A DNA stretch of 64,000 bases. It comes from AP-15 sp963789025 (GTDB lineage Bacteria > Pseudomonadota > Alphaproteobacteria > ATCC43930 > CGMCC-115725). Shown in pieces: positions 24,894 to 32,861 of the stretch (positions are counted from its first letter, which is position 1; every line of letters starts with the position of its first letter). The notes beneath the pieces were generated by a model. That model worked only from the letters and a program-made list of their open reading frames with translations, made no database searches and was not told the origin of the DNA. A program made the position numbers and the translations under genes. The stretch covers positions 186,001 through 250,000 of the forward strand of contig CAWBIT010000005.1 in NCBI GenBank assembly GCA_963789025.1, written 5' to 3'.

Positions 24894-26519
24894 ATGACGA
24901 TCGACGCCTGCAAGGTGCTGATGATTTTTCCGCGTTTCAATGCCGATTCGTTCTGGAATTACCGGGCGACATGCGAATTGACGGGGGCGCGTTATCCGGC
25001 GGCGCCGCTTGGCCTGATTACCGTCGCCGCTCTGCTCCCGCAATCCTGGGAGGTGCGGCTCGTCAATCGCAACACCGAGTCTCTCGCCAAGGCCGACCTC
25101 GAATGGGCCGATTTGGTGATGACCGGAGGAATGCTGTTTCAGCAGCCCGATAGCCTCCGCATTATCGAGATGTGCCGCGCGCGGGGAAAGCCCGTCGTGG
25201 TCGGCGGTCCCGATGTCACCTCGACGCCAGATATCTATAGCAGCGCGAACTTCCGAGTTCTCGGAGAAGCCGAGGAGATCATGGAGGATTTCCTCGCTGC
25301 GTGGCGGAGCGGTGCCGAGGAAGGCGTTTTTGAGGCGCCGATGGGGCAGACCGACGTCACAAGGAGCCCGACGCCGCGCTTTGATCTCTTAAAGCTGGAG
25401 CATTACCTCCACGTCGGCATCCAGTTCTCGCGCGGTTGCCCGTTCAATTGCGAGTTCTGCGACATCATCGAGCTATACGGCCGAGTGCCGCGAACCAAGA
25501 CGAACCAGCAGGTTTTGGCTGAGCTCGACACCTTGTACACACTCGGTTACCGCGGCCACGTCGATTTTGTCGACAACAATCTGATCGGCAACAAAAAGGC
25601 TCTCAAGAAATTTCTGCCGGCTTTACAGAGTTGGCAGAACAAGAACAGCTTCCCGTTTGAGTTTTCGACCGAAGCGTCGATAAATCTGGCCGACGATTCC
25701 GAATTGCTCAGCGCCTTGGCAGCAGCGAATTTCTTCGGAATTTTCGTTGGGATCGAGAGTCCCGATACCGACACTCTGGTCTCGATGCGTAAGAAGCAGA
25801 ACACCCGGCGCAGCCTACAGGAGAGCATTCACAAAATCTACGATGCCGGCATTTTCGTATTCGCTGGCTTCATCGTGGGTTTTGACACCGAAAAGGGCAA
25901 TACCGCCGAGGGGATGATCGAGTGCATCGAGGATACGGCGATCCCGGTGTGCACGGTCGGGTTGCTGTACGCACTGCCCACAACGCAATTGGGGCGTCGG
26001 CTGCTGCGCGAAGGGCGCCTCTTTTCGGGTTCTGACGCACCCGGCCCGCAGGATGCGGGCGATCAATGCACGATCGGTCTCAACTTTGAAACAAAACGCC
26101 CGCGCCGTGACGTGCTCGCGGATTACCGGGCGGTGCTGGACGCAGTCTATGATCCGGCTGCCTATTTCGGCCGCGTGCGCCGTGTCGGCCGCATGCTCAG
26201 GTGCGGGAAGCCCAGGTTCAAGGCACCGCTGCCGCAGGTGTTGCGCGACCTGCGCTTGCTGGGCCGGCTGGTTTGGCGCTTACCGGATGCGGGTCCCGGA
26301 ACAGCGGGGCAATTCTGGAAGAGCGTCCTCGACACCACCACCCACAACCCTCGGGCCTTGCGGTTTCTGGTGATGATGAGCGCTCTCTATTTGCATCACG
26401 GCCCATTCTCGCGCCAGGTGATCGCCCAAATCGATCGGAAGATCGAGGATATCGAACTTGGTCTCTGGAACGCCCCCCATCTGGCGCGAGCCGATGACAA
26501 AGCTCTTTCGGCCGCATAG
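24894..26519 (+). CDS. cobalamin-binding radical SAM protein, HpnP-like (B12-binding, radical SAM, DUF4070)
   Basis: 541 residues, 25 bp after the oxoamine synthase. The N-terminal Rossmann domain (about 1-150; VLMIFPRFNADSFWNY, PLGLITVAALLPQSWEVRLV, VVVGGPDVTSTPDIY) is the cobalamin-binding type. The radical SAM core has C182, C186, C189 (CPFNCEFCDI), followed by DFVDNNLIGNKKALKKFLP, FSTEASINLADDSELL and FVGIESPD. A DUF4070-type C-terminus follows. The closest family I recognise is the hopanoid C-2 methylase HpnP and its relatives, class B methyltransferases acting on unactivated carbon. In this operon it could add a methyl to the acyl chain or do another radical step. It ends 22 bp from the convergent GNAT gene. 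Confidence 0.85.
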   Translation: MTIDACKVLMIFPRFNADSFWNYRATCELTGARYPAAPLGLITVAALLPQSWEVRLVNRNTESLAKADLEWADLVMTGGMLFQQPDSLRIIEMCRARGKPVVVGGPDVTSTPDIYSSANFRVLGEAEEIMEDFLAAWRSGAEEGVFEAPMGQTDVTRSPTPRFDLLKLEHYLHVGIQFSRGCPFNCEFCDIIELYGRVPRTKTNQQVLAELDTLYTLGYRGHVDFVDNNLIGNKKALKKFLPALQSWQNKNSFPFEFSTEASINLADDSELLSALAAANFFGIFVGIESPDTDTLVSMRKKQNTRRSLQESIHKIYDAGIFVFAGFIVGFDTEKGNTAEGMIECIEDTAIPVCTVGLLYALPTTQLGRRLLREGRLFSGSDAPGPQDAGDQCTIGLNFETKRPRRDVLADYRAVLDAVYDPAAYFGRVRRVGRMLRCGKPRFKAPLPQVLRDLRLLGRLVWRLPDAGPGTAGQFWKSVLDTTTHNPRALRFLVMMSALYLHHGPFSRQVIAQIDRKIEDIELGLWNAPHLARADDKALSAA

Positions 26520-26541
26520 GTCGCGACGCGGTGTGGCGTCC

Positions 26542-27768
26542 TTACAGAGCCTTGGCGTAAATGCGATAGAGCTTGGCGAGCTGCGCGCCAATGGCGTGGC
26601 AGCCCTCGAGCGAGGGTTTGTTGTCCTCCAGGATCCATGAGAACTCGACCATCTCGATTTTTGCCCGGCGCGCGGCCTCCAGGATCTGCGCCAGCATCAT
26701 CGTGACGAGAGCCATGCTCAATGCCGATCTGCGATACCGCTGCCGCACCCCGGTCAGCATCACCCGCGCCGTTTTTGGTTTGCGGAAGCGCAACCGCCAC
26801 AACAATTTGAGCCAGTTGATCGGAAACAGCCTGCCACCGAGATCGGCGACGAGTTCGTTTAGGTTGGGGAGGGCGACCAGCATCGCTGCCGGCTCACCAT
26901 CGGCGAGCGCGAAGACCACACATTGCGGCGGAAGAACAGGCGCCAGCTGGTCGATGATTTGTTTGGCTTCGCGTTCGGTCACCGGCAGGAACCCCCAATT
27001 CTGGATCCAGGCCTCGTTATAGATATCGAGCGCCAGCCGCATTTCCTCGGCGAATCGGGCGTGATCGAGGGGGCGTACGGCGATCCGCCCTTCCGCACGA
27101 AGCCGAGCGGTGACGCGTTCGAGTTGGTGGAGGTGCCTTGTTACGATGTCGGCAAGCGTGACCCGCAATGCGTGCAGGTCCTTTGCTTTGGCATAGCCTT
27201 CGGCGACGAGGCGGTCGGCGTAATAGGGAGGTGTGTACGGCATGCCGACCATCGGCGGGGTCTCAAAACCGGAAACCAGGACGCCGATGTCGTCGTTCAT
27301 CGACAAGCTGTATGGGCCCAAGATCCGACGCATGCCACGTTCCCGCAGCCAATTCTCGGCGGCGCGTTGCAGCGCGGCAAACACGGCCTGGTCGTCGATC
27401 GCCTCGAGCAAGCCAAAATTGCCGGTCTCGTCGCGATGGGTTTCGAGATGAAGGTGATTGACCTGCGCGCTGATGCGCCCGACCGGTACGCCGTCGCGCA
27501 TTGCCAGCCAGAAACAGGCCTCGCCGTGATCGAAGAACGGGTTCCGGCGTCGGTCGAGCAACCGATGCATGTCGCGACGCAGCGGCGGGACCCAGTTCGG
27601 ATCATTGCGATGGAGGCGATAGGGCAGGTCGACAAAGCGATTGCGGTCGCTCCGGCCGCGGAGCGCTCTCACCTCGATAGGGCTACTTGTCGCCGGTTTG
27701 CGCTCGGGCGCGGGACCGGCGTAGGCGGTGTCTGGCGCGCCGGGAGTGGGAGCGCTATTCATCAGCAT
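26542..27768 (-). CDS. GNAT-fold acyltransferase, YghO/bacterial ceramide synthase (bCerS)-like
   Basis: 408 residues; start taken at ATG 27768 (ATG 27762 also possible), since frames above it have no coding character. The first GNAT-like half shows VRALRGRSDRNRFVDLPYRL, NPFFDHGEACFWLAMRDGVPVGRISAQV and FGLLEAIDDQAVFAALQRAA. Then come GPYSLSMNDDIGVLVSGFE, MPYTPPYYADRLVAEGYAKA, and a C-terminal half ending SWILEDNKPSLEGCHAIGA. This is the YghO-type family, which I recall as the family of the Caulobacter N-acyltransferase that makes ceramide. Next to an oxoamine synthase it is a plausible N-acyltransferase for the long-chain amine. It faces the radical SAM gene and diverges from the desaturase gene, so it has its own promoter in about 150 bp. 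A generic acetyltransferase is the alternative. Confidence 0.75.
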   Translation of the reverse strand: MLMNSAPTPGAPDTAYAGPAPERKPATSSPIEVRALRGRSDRNRFVDLPYRLHRNDPNWVPPLRRDMHRLLDRRRNPFFDHGEACFWLAMRDGVPVGRISAQVNHLHLETHRDETGNFGLLEAIDDQAVFAALQRAAENWLRERGMRRILGPYSLSMNDDIGVLVSGFETPPMVGMPYTPPYYADRLVAEGYAKAKDLHALRVTLADIVTRHLHQLERVTARLRAEGRIAVRPLDHARFAEEMRLALDIYNEAWIQNWGFLPVTEREAKQIIDQLAPVLPPQCVVFALADGEPAAMLVALPNLNELVADLGGRLFPINWLKLLWRLRFRKPKTARVMLTGVRQRYRRSALSMALVTMMLAQILEAARRAKIEMVEFSWILEDNKPSLEGCHAIGAQLAKLYRIYAKAL

Positions 27769-27915
27769 CGGAGCGAAGATGCAGCGAGCCTGGAGATACG
27801 TCCGGCGCCGAACGGCCACCGACCCTATGTTATTCGAAGTCGGACCGTATCGGAAACCCGAGAATCGAAGAAGTGGCTTGCGCCCCGCCCGCTCTCGCCC
27901 GCGAATGAGGAGATT

Positions 27916-29016
27916 TTGATTCTGCAACGCAACTCGGTGACGGAATCTAGCCCTCGAGGAGCTCCCGGGCTGCCCATTGGTCCTTCGGATCAGGCCGAAG
28001 CCATCGTGGGCGAGCTGCCCATCAAGCATCTGCGGCGAGCGCTCGGCGACTTGTTGGTTCCCAGACCCGCTTGCTACTGGATCGACTTCCTTGCCTCGAT
28101 AAGCTGCTTCTACGCCGGGTTTGCGGCTACCGCGGTCCTGCCGCTCAACAACCCGCTCAAGTTTCTCGGTGCCGTGGTTGCGGTGCTCTCCATGTACCGG
28201 GCGGTTGTGTTCATCCACGAACTCGCGCACCTATCGCCGGGCCGCGTTCGGGGGTTCAGTCTCGCGTGGAACCTGCTCTGCGGCATCCCCCTTCTGGTGC
28301 CGAGCTTTCTCTATGGCTCGCATCGCGACCACCACGCGCGACGCGCCTACGGCACCACGAAGGACGGGGAGTACAGGCCCTGGGGATGCCCCGGCAATCG
28401 CATCGGTATAGTAATGTTTGCCTCCTCCAGCTTTCTCGGGCTTCCGGCGGGTGTGCTCAGATTCGGGATACTCGGGCCGCTCTCCTGGTTCAACCCAAGG
28501 ATTTGGGAATGGGTCGCAGTCAACGCCTCGTCGCTGGTTGTCGACCCGCGCTACCGTCGTGACCCGCCATCGCAGCCGGAGGCGCGCGGCTGGCGCGTCC
28601 AGGAAGCCTGCGTCTTCGTCTACCTTCTCGGAATCGCCGCTGCCTTCGTTACCGGTCGGATAAACGCGGAACTGCTGGTGCAGCTGTATCTGATCACCGC
28701 CGCCGCCCTGTTTCTGAACAGCTTGCGCACCTTGGCGGCGCACCGCTATCGCTCGGCGGGTGATCCACTGACGACGACCCAGCAATTGCTCAATTCGTTG
28801 AACTATCCGCGGCGCTCCTGGCTGATCCCGCTGTGGGCACCGGTCGGGCTGCGGTTTCACGCCATGCATCATTTGTTCCCCAGCATCCCGTATCATAATT
28901 TGGCTGCGGCGCATGATCGGGTGATGGGGATGTTGCCGCCGGGCTCGCCGTATCACCGGACGGCCGGATATGGATTGGCCGCCAGCCTGAGCGATCTCTG
29001 GCGACGCGCTCTCTAG
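27916..29016 (+). CDS. fatty acid desaturase/hydroxylase superfamily membrane protein
   Basis: About 366 residues from TTG 27916 (AGGAG three bases upstream, short spacing; GTG 27937 is an alternative). It has the three diiron histidine boxes: HELAH at residue 101, HRDHH at 136-140, HAMHH at 315-319 (followed by LFPSIPYHN), set among about four to six membrane segments (near 55-72, 76-95, 115-130, 245-285). The superfamily inserts double bonds or hydroxyl groups into acyl or sphingoid chains at the inner membrane using O2. In this cluster it most simply hydroxylates or desaturates the polyketide-derived chain. The sulfotransferase gene follows after 33 bp. Confidence 0.88.
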   Translation: MILQRNSVTESSPRGAPGLPIGPSDQAEAIVGELPIKHLRRALGDLLVPRPACYWIDFLASISCFYAGFAATAVLPLNNPLKFLGAVVAVLSMYRAVVFIHELAHLSPGRVRGFSLAWNLLCGIPLLVPSFLYGSHRDHHARRAYGTTKDGEYRPWGCPGNRIGIVMFASSSFLGLPAGVLRFGILGPLSWFNPRIWEWVAVNASSLVVDPRYRRDPPSQPEARGWRVQEACVFVYLLGIAAAFVTGRINAELLVQLYLITAAALFLNSLRTLAAHRYRSAGDPLTTTQQLLNSLNYPRRSWLIPLWAPVGLRFHAMHHLFPSIPYHNLAAAHDRVMGMLPPGSPYHRTAGYGLAASLSDLWRRAL

Positions 29017-29049
29017 AGGTTGCAGTGCCGTCGGCGATTTGAGGAGCAA

Positions 29050-30180
29050 ATGTCAGCAGGGCTGCACCCGCCCGCCGCCGCGGATCGCCTAGCGGACATT
29101 CGCAAGCGGCATGAAGATCGTCTCCCGGAGCACAACAAGTCTCAACGCCACAATCCGATAATACTGTTGTCCGCATGCCCCCGGAGCGGATCGAATTACC
29201 TGGAAAACCTGCTTTCTCTGCATCCGCAGTGTCGGAAATCCAAGGTTCCGGAGGATTTCTTTCTTGCCAACAGTGAGACACTGCTAAATTTTTGCCGATC
29301 GGTTGCTGACAGCTGGGACGATTGGTGGCTCCAGCGTCTGGGCGGGGCATCCCGCTTGGCGATGCATATCGGCGCGGCCCTGCTGCGCTTTGCCGACCCT
29401 GGGCCGGAAGAGGAGGGGTCAGTCAGCGATTTCCGGCTGATGCTTCGCTCTCCCACCACCGAAGGGATCGCAGCCGCTGCCGCCCTGTTTCCGGGTGCTC
29501 ATGTGCTGGTCCTGGTGCGGGGCGGGCCGGCGACGGTCGAATCGGGGCGCAGGAGCTTCGGCTGGCCATACGAAGAGGCTATGCAGGCCTGGCGCCAATC
29601 GGTCCGCCGCATCTTGAGCTTTCTGGCGAGTGCTGATGGCCCTCGTTGCCTGCTGATCCGGTTTGAAGATCTGACAGCCGATCCGGCTCGTGAGATTGCA
29701 CGGGTCATCGCTTTCCTGGGGCTCGATCCGGCACTTTACCCCTTCAACCGGGTTGATGAGATCCCGGTGTTCGGCTCATCGAGTTTTGGCCGGACGGAGG
29801 GAGAGGGGGTCCATTGGCGGCCGGTGCCTAAGGATTCATCATTCGATCCCTTGGCGAGAGCGCAGTCATGGCCGGCCCATCGGCTCGCGCGGTTCGCCTG
29901 GCTGGCGGGGACAGAGCAGCGCAAGCTCGGCTATCTCGTTCACCCGTTATCGCCGATGGGTTGCGTCTGTAATGTGGTGCTCGACGGCATGTACGGGGCT
30001 CGTCGGATCGCGATCCAAATCGCGTTGCTCCCGCTCCGGGAGCCGCGGATATTCAGTGACCGGCGGCGGCGGTATCTTTCGTGGCGCAAGATGAGCAGAC
30101 CGGGCGACGCGGTGCAATGTGCCGTGCGCAAATGGCAGCGATCCCCGCGGAGCATGATTTTGAACGTCAGAGCGAAATAA
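29050..30180 (+). CDS. PAPS-dependent sulfotransferase
   Basis: 376 residues from ATG 29050, four bases after GAGGAG. The 5'-phosphosulfate loop LLSACPRSGSNYLENLLSLHP lies near residues 39-58, and the 3'-phosphate site VLVRGGPATVESGRRSFGWP near 155-175. Downstream LIRFEDLTADPAREIARVIAFLGL is the usual sulfotransferase helix-loop, and FGRTEGEGVHWRP precedes the C-terminal part. The C-terminal 70 residues are basic. It would transfer sulfate from PAPS to a hydroxyl or amine. Its place after the desaturase suggests a lipid hydroxyl as acceptor, giving an anionic sulfolipid. It is convergent with, and abuts, the SDR gene. Confidence 0.85.
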   Translation: MSAGLHPPAAADRLADIRKRHEDRLPEHNKSQRHNPIILLSACPRSGSNYLENLLSLHPQCRKSKVPEDFFLANSETLLNFCRSVADSWDDWWLQRLGGASRLAMHIGAALLRFADPGPEEEGSVSDFRLMLRSPTTEGIAAAAALFPGAHVLVLVRGGPATVESGRRSFGWPYEEAMQAWRQSVRRILSFLASADGPRCLLIRFEDLTADPAREIARVIAFLGLDPALYPFNRVDEIPVFGSSSFGRTEGEGVHWRPVPKDSSFDPLARAQSWPAHRLARFAWLAGTEQRKLGYLVHPLSPMGCVCNVVLDGMYGARRIAIQIALLPLREPRIFSDRRRRYLSWRKMSRPGDAVQCAVRKWQRSPRSMILNVRAK

Positions 30181-31056
30181 TCAAACGTAAGGACCAATGT
30201 CGATGGCAGTGCGGCGCAGGATAGCGTCGACCAATCCCGCCGGAAGCGCTCGCATCAGTTGCATGCCGACGTAGAGCGGGTAAGGAAAGGCGATCTGGCG
30301 ACGCCCCCTAGCCAAGCCGCGCCGAATGATCCGGGCAGCGCGTTCTGCCGGCAATATTAGCGGCTTGGGTCCGGCAACCGTATGCGACAGTCGCGTTTCG
30401 ACGAAACCCGGCAAGACGACCGATACGCCGATCCCCTCCGGCGCCAGCCAGCTCCTCAGGGCCTCACCGTAGATCCTTACTGCCGCCTTGCTCGCGCAAT
30501 AGCCGGGCGAGAACGGTATCCCTCGCAGGGCCGCCAGCGAGGAGATTAGCGCAACCTGTCCCCGCCGGCGCCGACGCATTGCCGGAAGCACCGGATAGAG
30601 CGTGTTCGAAACGCCGCCGAAATTGACTTCCATGACGCGGTGCAACTCGTCGAGCGTCTCGCCGGCGCCATCCCGCCATAACCCGCCCTGAACGCCGGCA
30701 TTCGCGATCACCAACTCGAGCGCGAACGCGTGTTCGACTTGGGCGATCCAGGCGGCGACGGCCGCCGCCTCGGTAACGTCGAGGCAAGTCTCGATCACCT
30801 CGGCGCCGCGCTCGCGGCAAGAATTGGCCACCGCGGCGAGCCGGGCGGCGTCTCGGCCGCAGAGCGCCAGACGAGTTCGGGGCGAGGCATAGGCCCGGGC
30901 CAAGGCGGCGCCAATACCGCTGCTCGCACCGGTGATGAGAATGGAGCGGGGATCCCTCACCACGGCATATATACCGCAGAACACACGCTCGATGGCGGAC
31001 GCGATTACGCCGGGATGAGCCTGGGCGCTGCTCCATACCTCTCTCGCCTGAGACAA
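30181..31056 (-). CDS. short-chain dehydrogenase/reductase, candidate 3-keto reductase
   Basis: Up to 291 residues from TTG 31056; GTG 30960 would give 259 residues and puts SILITGASSGIGAALARAYA near the N-terminus as usual. It contains the TGASSGIG cofactor loop, the CGRD loop end (NADP-type), LVIANAGVQGG, catalytic Ser in ALISSLAALRG and YCASKAAVRIYGEALR. The C-terminus IAFPYPLYVGMQLMRALPA resembles membrane-associated SDRs such as 3-ketodihydrosphingosine reductase. In the proposed pathway it would reduce the keto group left by the oxoamine synthase. Reading divergently from 31166, it is not in the PKS operon. Confidence 0.85.
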   Translation of the reverse strand: MSQAREVWSSAQAHPGVIASAIERVFCGIYAVVRDPRSILITGASSGIGAALARAYASPRTRLALCGRDAARLAAVANSCRERGAEVIETCLDVTEAAAVAAWIAQVEHAFALELVIANAGVQGGLWRDGAGETLDELHRVMEVNFGGVSNTLYPVLPAMRRRRRGQVALISSLAALRGIPFSPGYCASKAAVRIYGEALRSWLAPEGIGVSVVLPGFVETRLSHTVAGPKPLILPAERAARIIRRGLARGRRQIAFPYPLYVGMQLMRALPAGLVDAILRRTAIDIGPYV

Positions 31057-31165
31057 CTTGGTCTGATAATGCTGGCCGCGCGGCTCTCGCCGATGTGCTA
31101 GATTCGGATTGTCGCAACCAAATCATCCAAACGAGAACTCGCTAAAGCACCAGAGGAGAAGATTG

Positions 31166-32608
31166 GTGCCAAACCTCCAAATCGTTCTGAGTAAACAGTT
31201 CGCGCTGCCAAACGCTTTCACCTTTGCGACGATCCAAAACGTATTTCTGTTGTCAATCATTCTTTCTACGGCAACGATGCTGTATTCGGTATCCGAAATG
31301 CGAGGCCTGTTCGCAGACGGCTCCAACTACATCGTGCACATCCTTGCGTCTGAAGACTTCTTTCTCCTGGAACCCGCGCGAAAGCTGGTTCAACTCCTCC
31401 AGCAATCGCTTCTTGTCCTCGGAATACGAGCGGGCGTCACGGACTTGCCGACACTTGCGCGGTTGTTCACTTTGGGCGCCTTGGGCTGGCCCATCATCCT
31501 GACGGCCAGCTGCTGGTTGATCCTCCCGCGTGGGGAAAAGGGGTGGATCATCGGTCCTCTGATCAATCTAGTGGCCTTATTGCCGATGACCAGCCTCGCG
31601 GCCATCGGTGAGGGCATGATTGCGTCCTGTTTGCTGTGGATGATTTTTTTCTTGGTGCTATTCCGGACGCACACCATCTGGGGAGCAATTTTCACCATAT
31701 CTCTAACCGCGTCGGGAGCATTAACTCACGAATCCGCAGCTATATTCTTCGTCGGGATTGCCGCCCTTGCGATCATGCGTATGCGTGATAGATCAGCGGT
31801 CGAGCGGTTGACGCAATTCGCGATTGCCGCCGCCGCGATTTGGTCGGCCTGCTACCTGATTTCGGTCATCCTGCATCCCCGTGATCCAGTAAACCTTGAA
31901 GATTTCCTGATTGGCATTTTCGCTCTCGCGTTTGTCGAACTGCATGGAGTAAATCTCACCGCAGTCGCCACGATGGTCTCATGCGTCAGCATTTTCTGGA
32001 TCATGCGCGCACAAAGCAAAGGCGACAAAACCCAGCGTATTTTGGTAACCTCTATGAGTTTTTTCGTCCTTGCTACTGCGTTATTGCTGTTTTTACCGGA
32101 ATGGACCGTTACTCCCGTCGCTCAATTCAACGGGCGCGGGTTGCCCGTGCTCGGCACAACGATGCTTTCGTTTGGGCTGTGGGCGGGTTGGACAAGCGGA
32201 ATGAAACCGGAATTTCTGTTTTCAAAGCCTGCTCTTCTGGTCTTGTGTGGTCTGCTGCTTACTCAGAGTGCTGCCCAAATCATGATGACGCGGCAGTGGG
32301 CCCATACGCTCGGCACCGTAACGCGGATCATCGAGCGACGGGAAGGACGGGTTCCATGGCAGACAGCGCTCGAAGCCGCATCCCCGCGCAATATCGTTCT
32401 CTGGAAAGAGATGACCTGGTATTCGGAAATTGAGGCTCTGTCGCTGCTGCTCGCTCCTCAAGGCCGCGTTCAAGCACTGATCGATGCGCCCACCAACGAG
32501 AGGTGGAAACCGTTCCGGCTCGACGCTCCGGAGAGCCTGCCGAAATCGAGGTTCTGGGACGCCGCCCCCTACGCGACTGCGGTCGAAAGCCGAAACCTGC
32601 AACAGTAG
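31166..32608 (+). CDS. polytopic membrane protein, function unknown
   Basis: 480 residues from GTG 31166, seven bases after AGGAGAA; the earlier in-frame start at 31109 lacks a site. About ten to eleven hydrophobic segments run from residue 25 to 380, with short loops and one longer loop (MRMRDRSAVERLTQ). A soluble C-terminal part of about 90 residues follows (VTRIIERREGRVPWQTALEAA). The layout, with few conserved charged residues and a globular tail, resembles GT-C glycosyltransferases or polymerase-type membrane proteins of surface polysaccharide loci, but I see no diagnostic motif. The base composition is more AT-rich than the flanking PKS cluster, suggesting separate acquisition. Confidence 0.6.
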   Translation: MPNLQIVLSKQFALPNAFTFATIQNVFLLSIILSTATMLYSVSEMRGLFADGSNYIVHILASEDFFLLEPARKLVQLLQQSLLVLGIRAGVTDLPTLARLFTLGALGWPIILTASCWLILPRGEKGWIIGPLINLVALLPMTSLAAIGEGMIASCLLWMIFFLVLFRTHTIWGAIFTISLTASGALTHESAAIFFVGIAALAIMRMRDRSAVERLTQFAIAAAAIWSACYLISVILHPRDPVNLEDFLIGIFALAFVELHGVNLTAVATMVSCVSIFWIMRAQSKGDKTQRILVTSMSFFVLATALLLFLPEWTVTPVAQFNGRGLPVLGTTMLSFGLWAGWTSGMKPEFLFSKPALLVLCGLLLTQSAAQIMMTRQWAHTLGTVTRIIERREGRVPWQTALEAASPRNIVLWKEMTWYSEIEALSLLLAPQGRVQALIDAPTNERWKPFRLDAPESLPKSRFWDAAPYATAVESRNLQQ

Positions 32609-32861
32609 CTTATTTCAAATAGGATGCTGCCACACTGTGCCGATCTCGATGACGGTAATACCGGAAAGGGGCGGGTGCTCGACATCGATGCGTTTCTGTT
32701 GATCCCGAAGGCACTTCCTGCCACATCTGTCGAGCCGGGTCCAAGGGGGTCGGACTTGGCCGTCTGCGAATTACGCCACACCGTCGGATGCACGATCAAT
32801 TTCGGGACATTTCTTGCCGGCCTTTTTATGCTCGCCGGGTTGCGAGGGATTATCCGGGGCG

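Noticed and set aside
26923..27915. N-terminal extension of the desaturase frame back through the GNAT gene
   Set aside because: The frame happens to be open, but it is antisense to the GNAT gene. Coding character for the desaturase starts only after 27916, where an AGGAG site appears.
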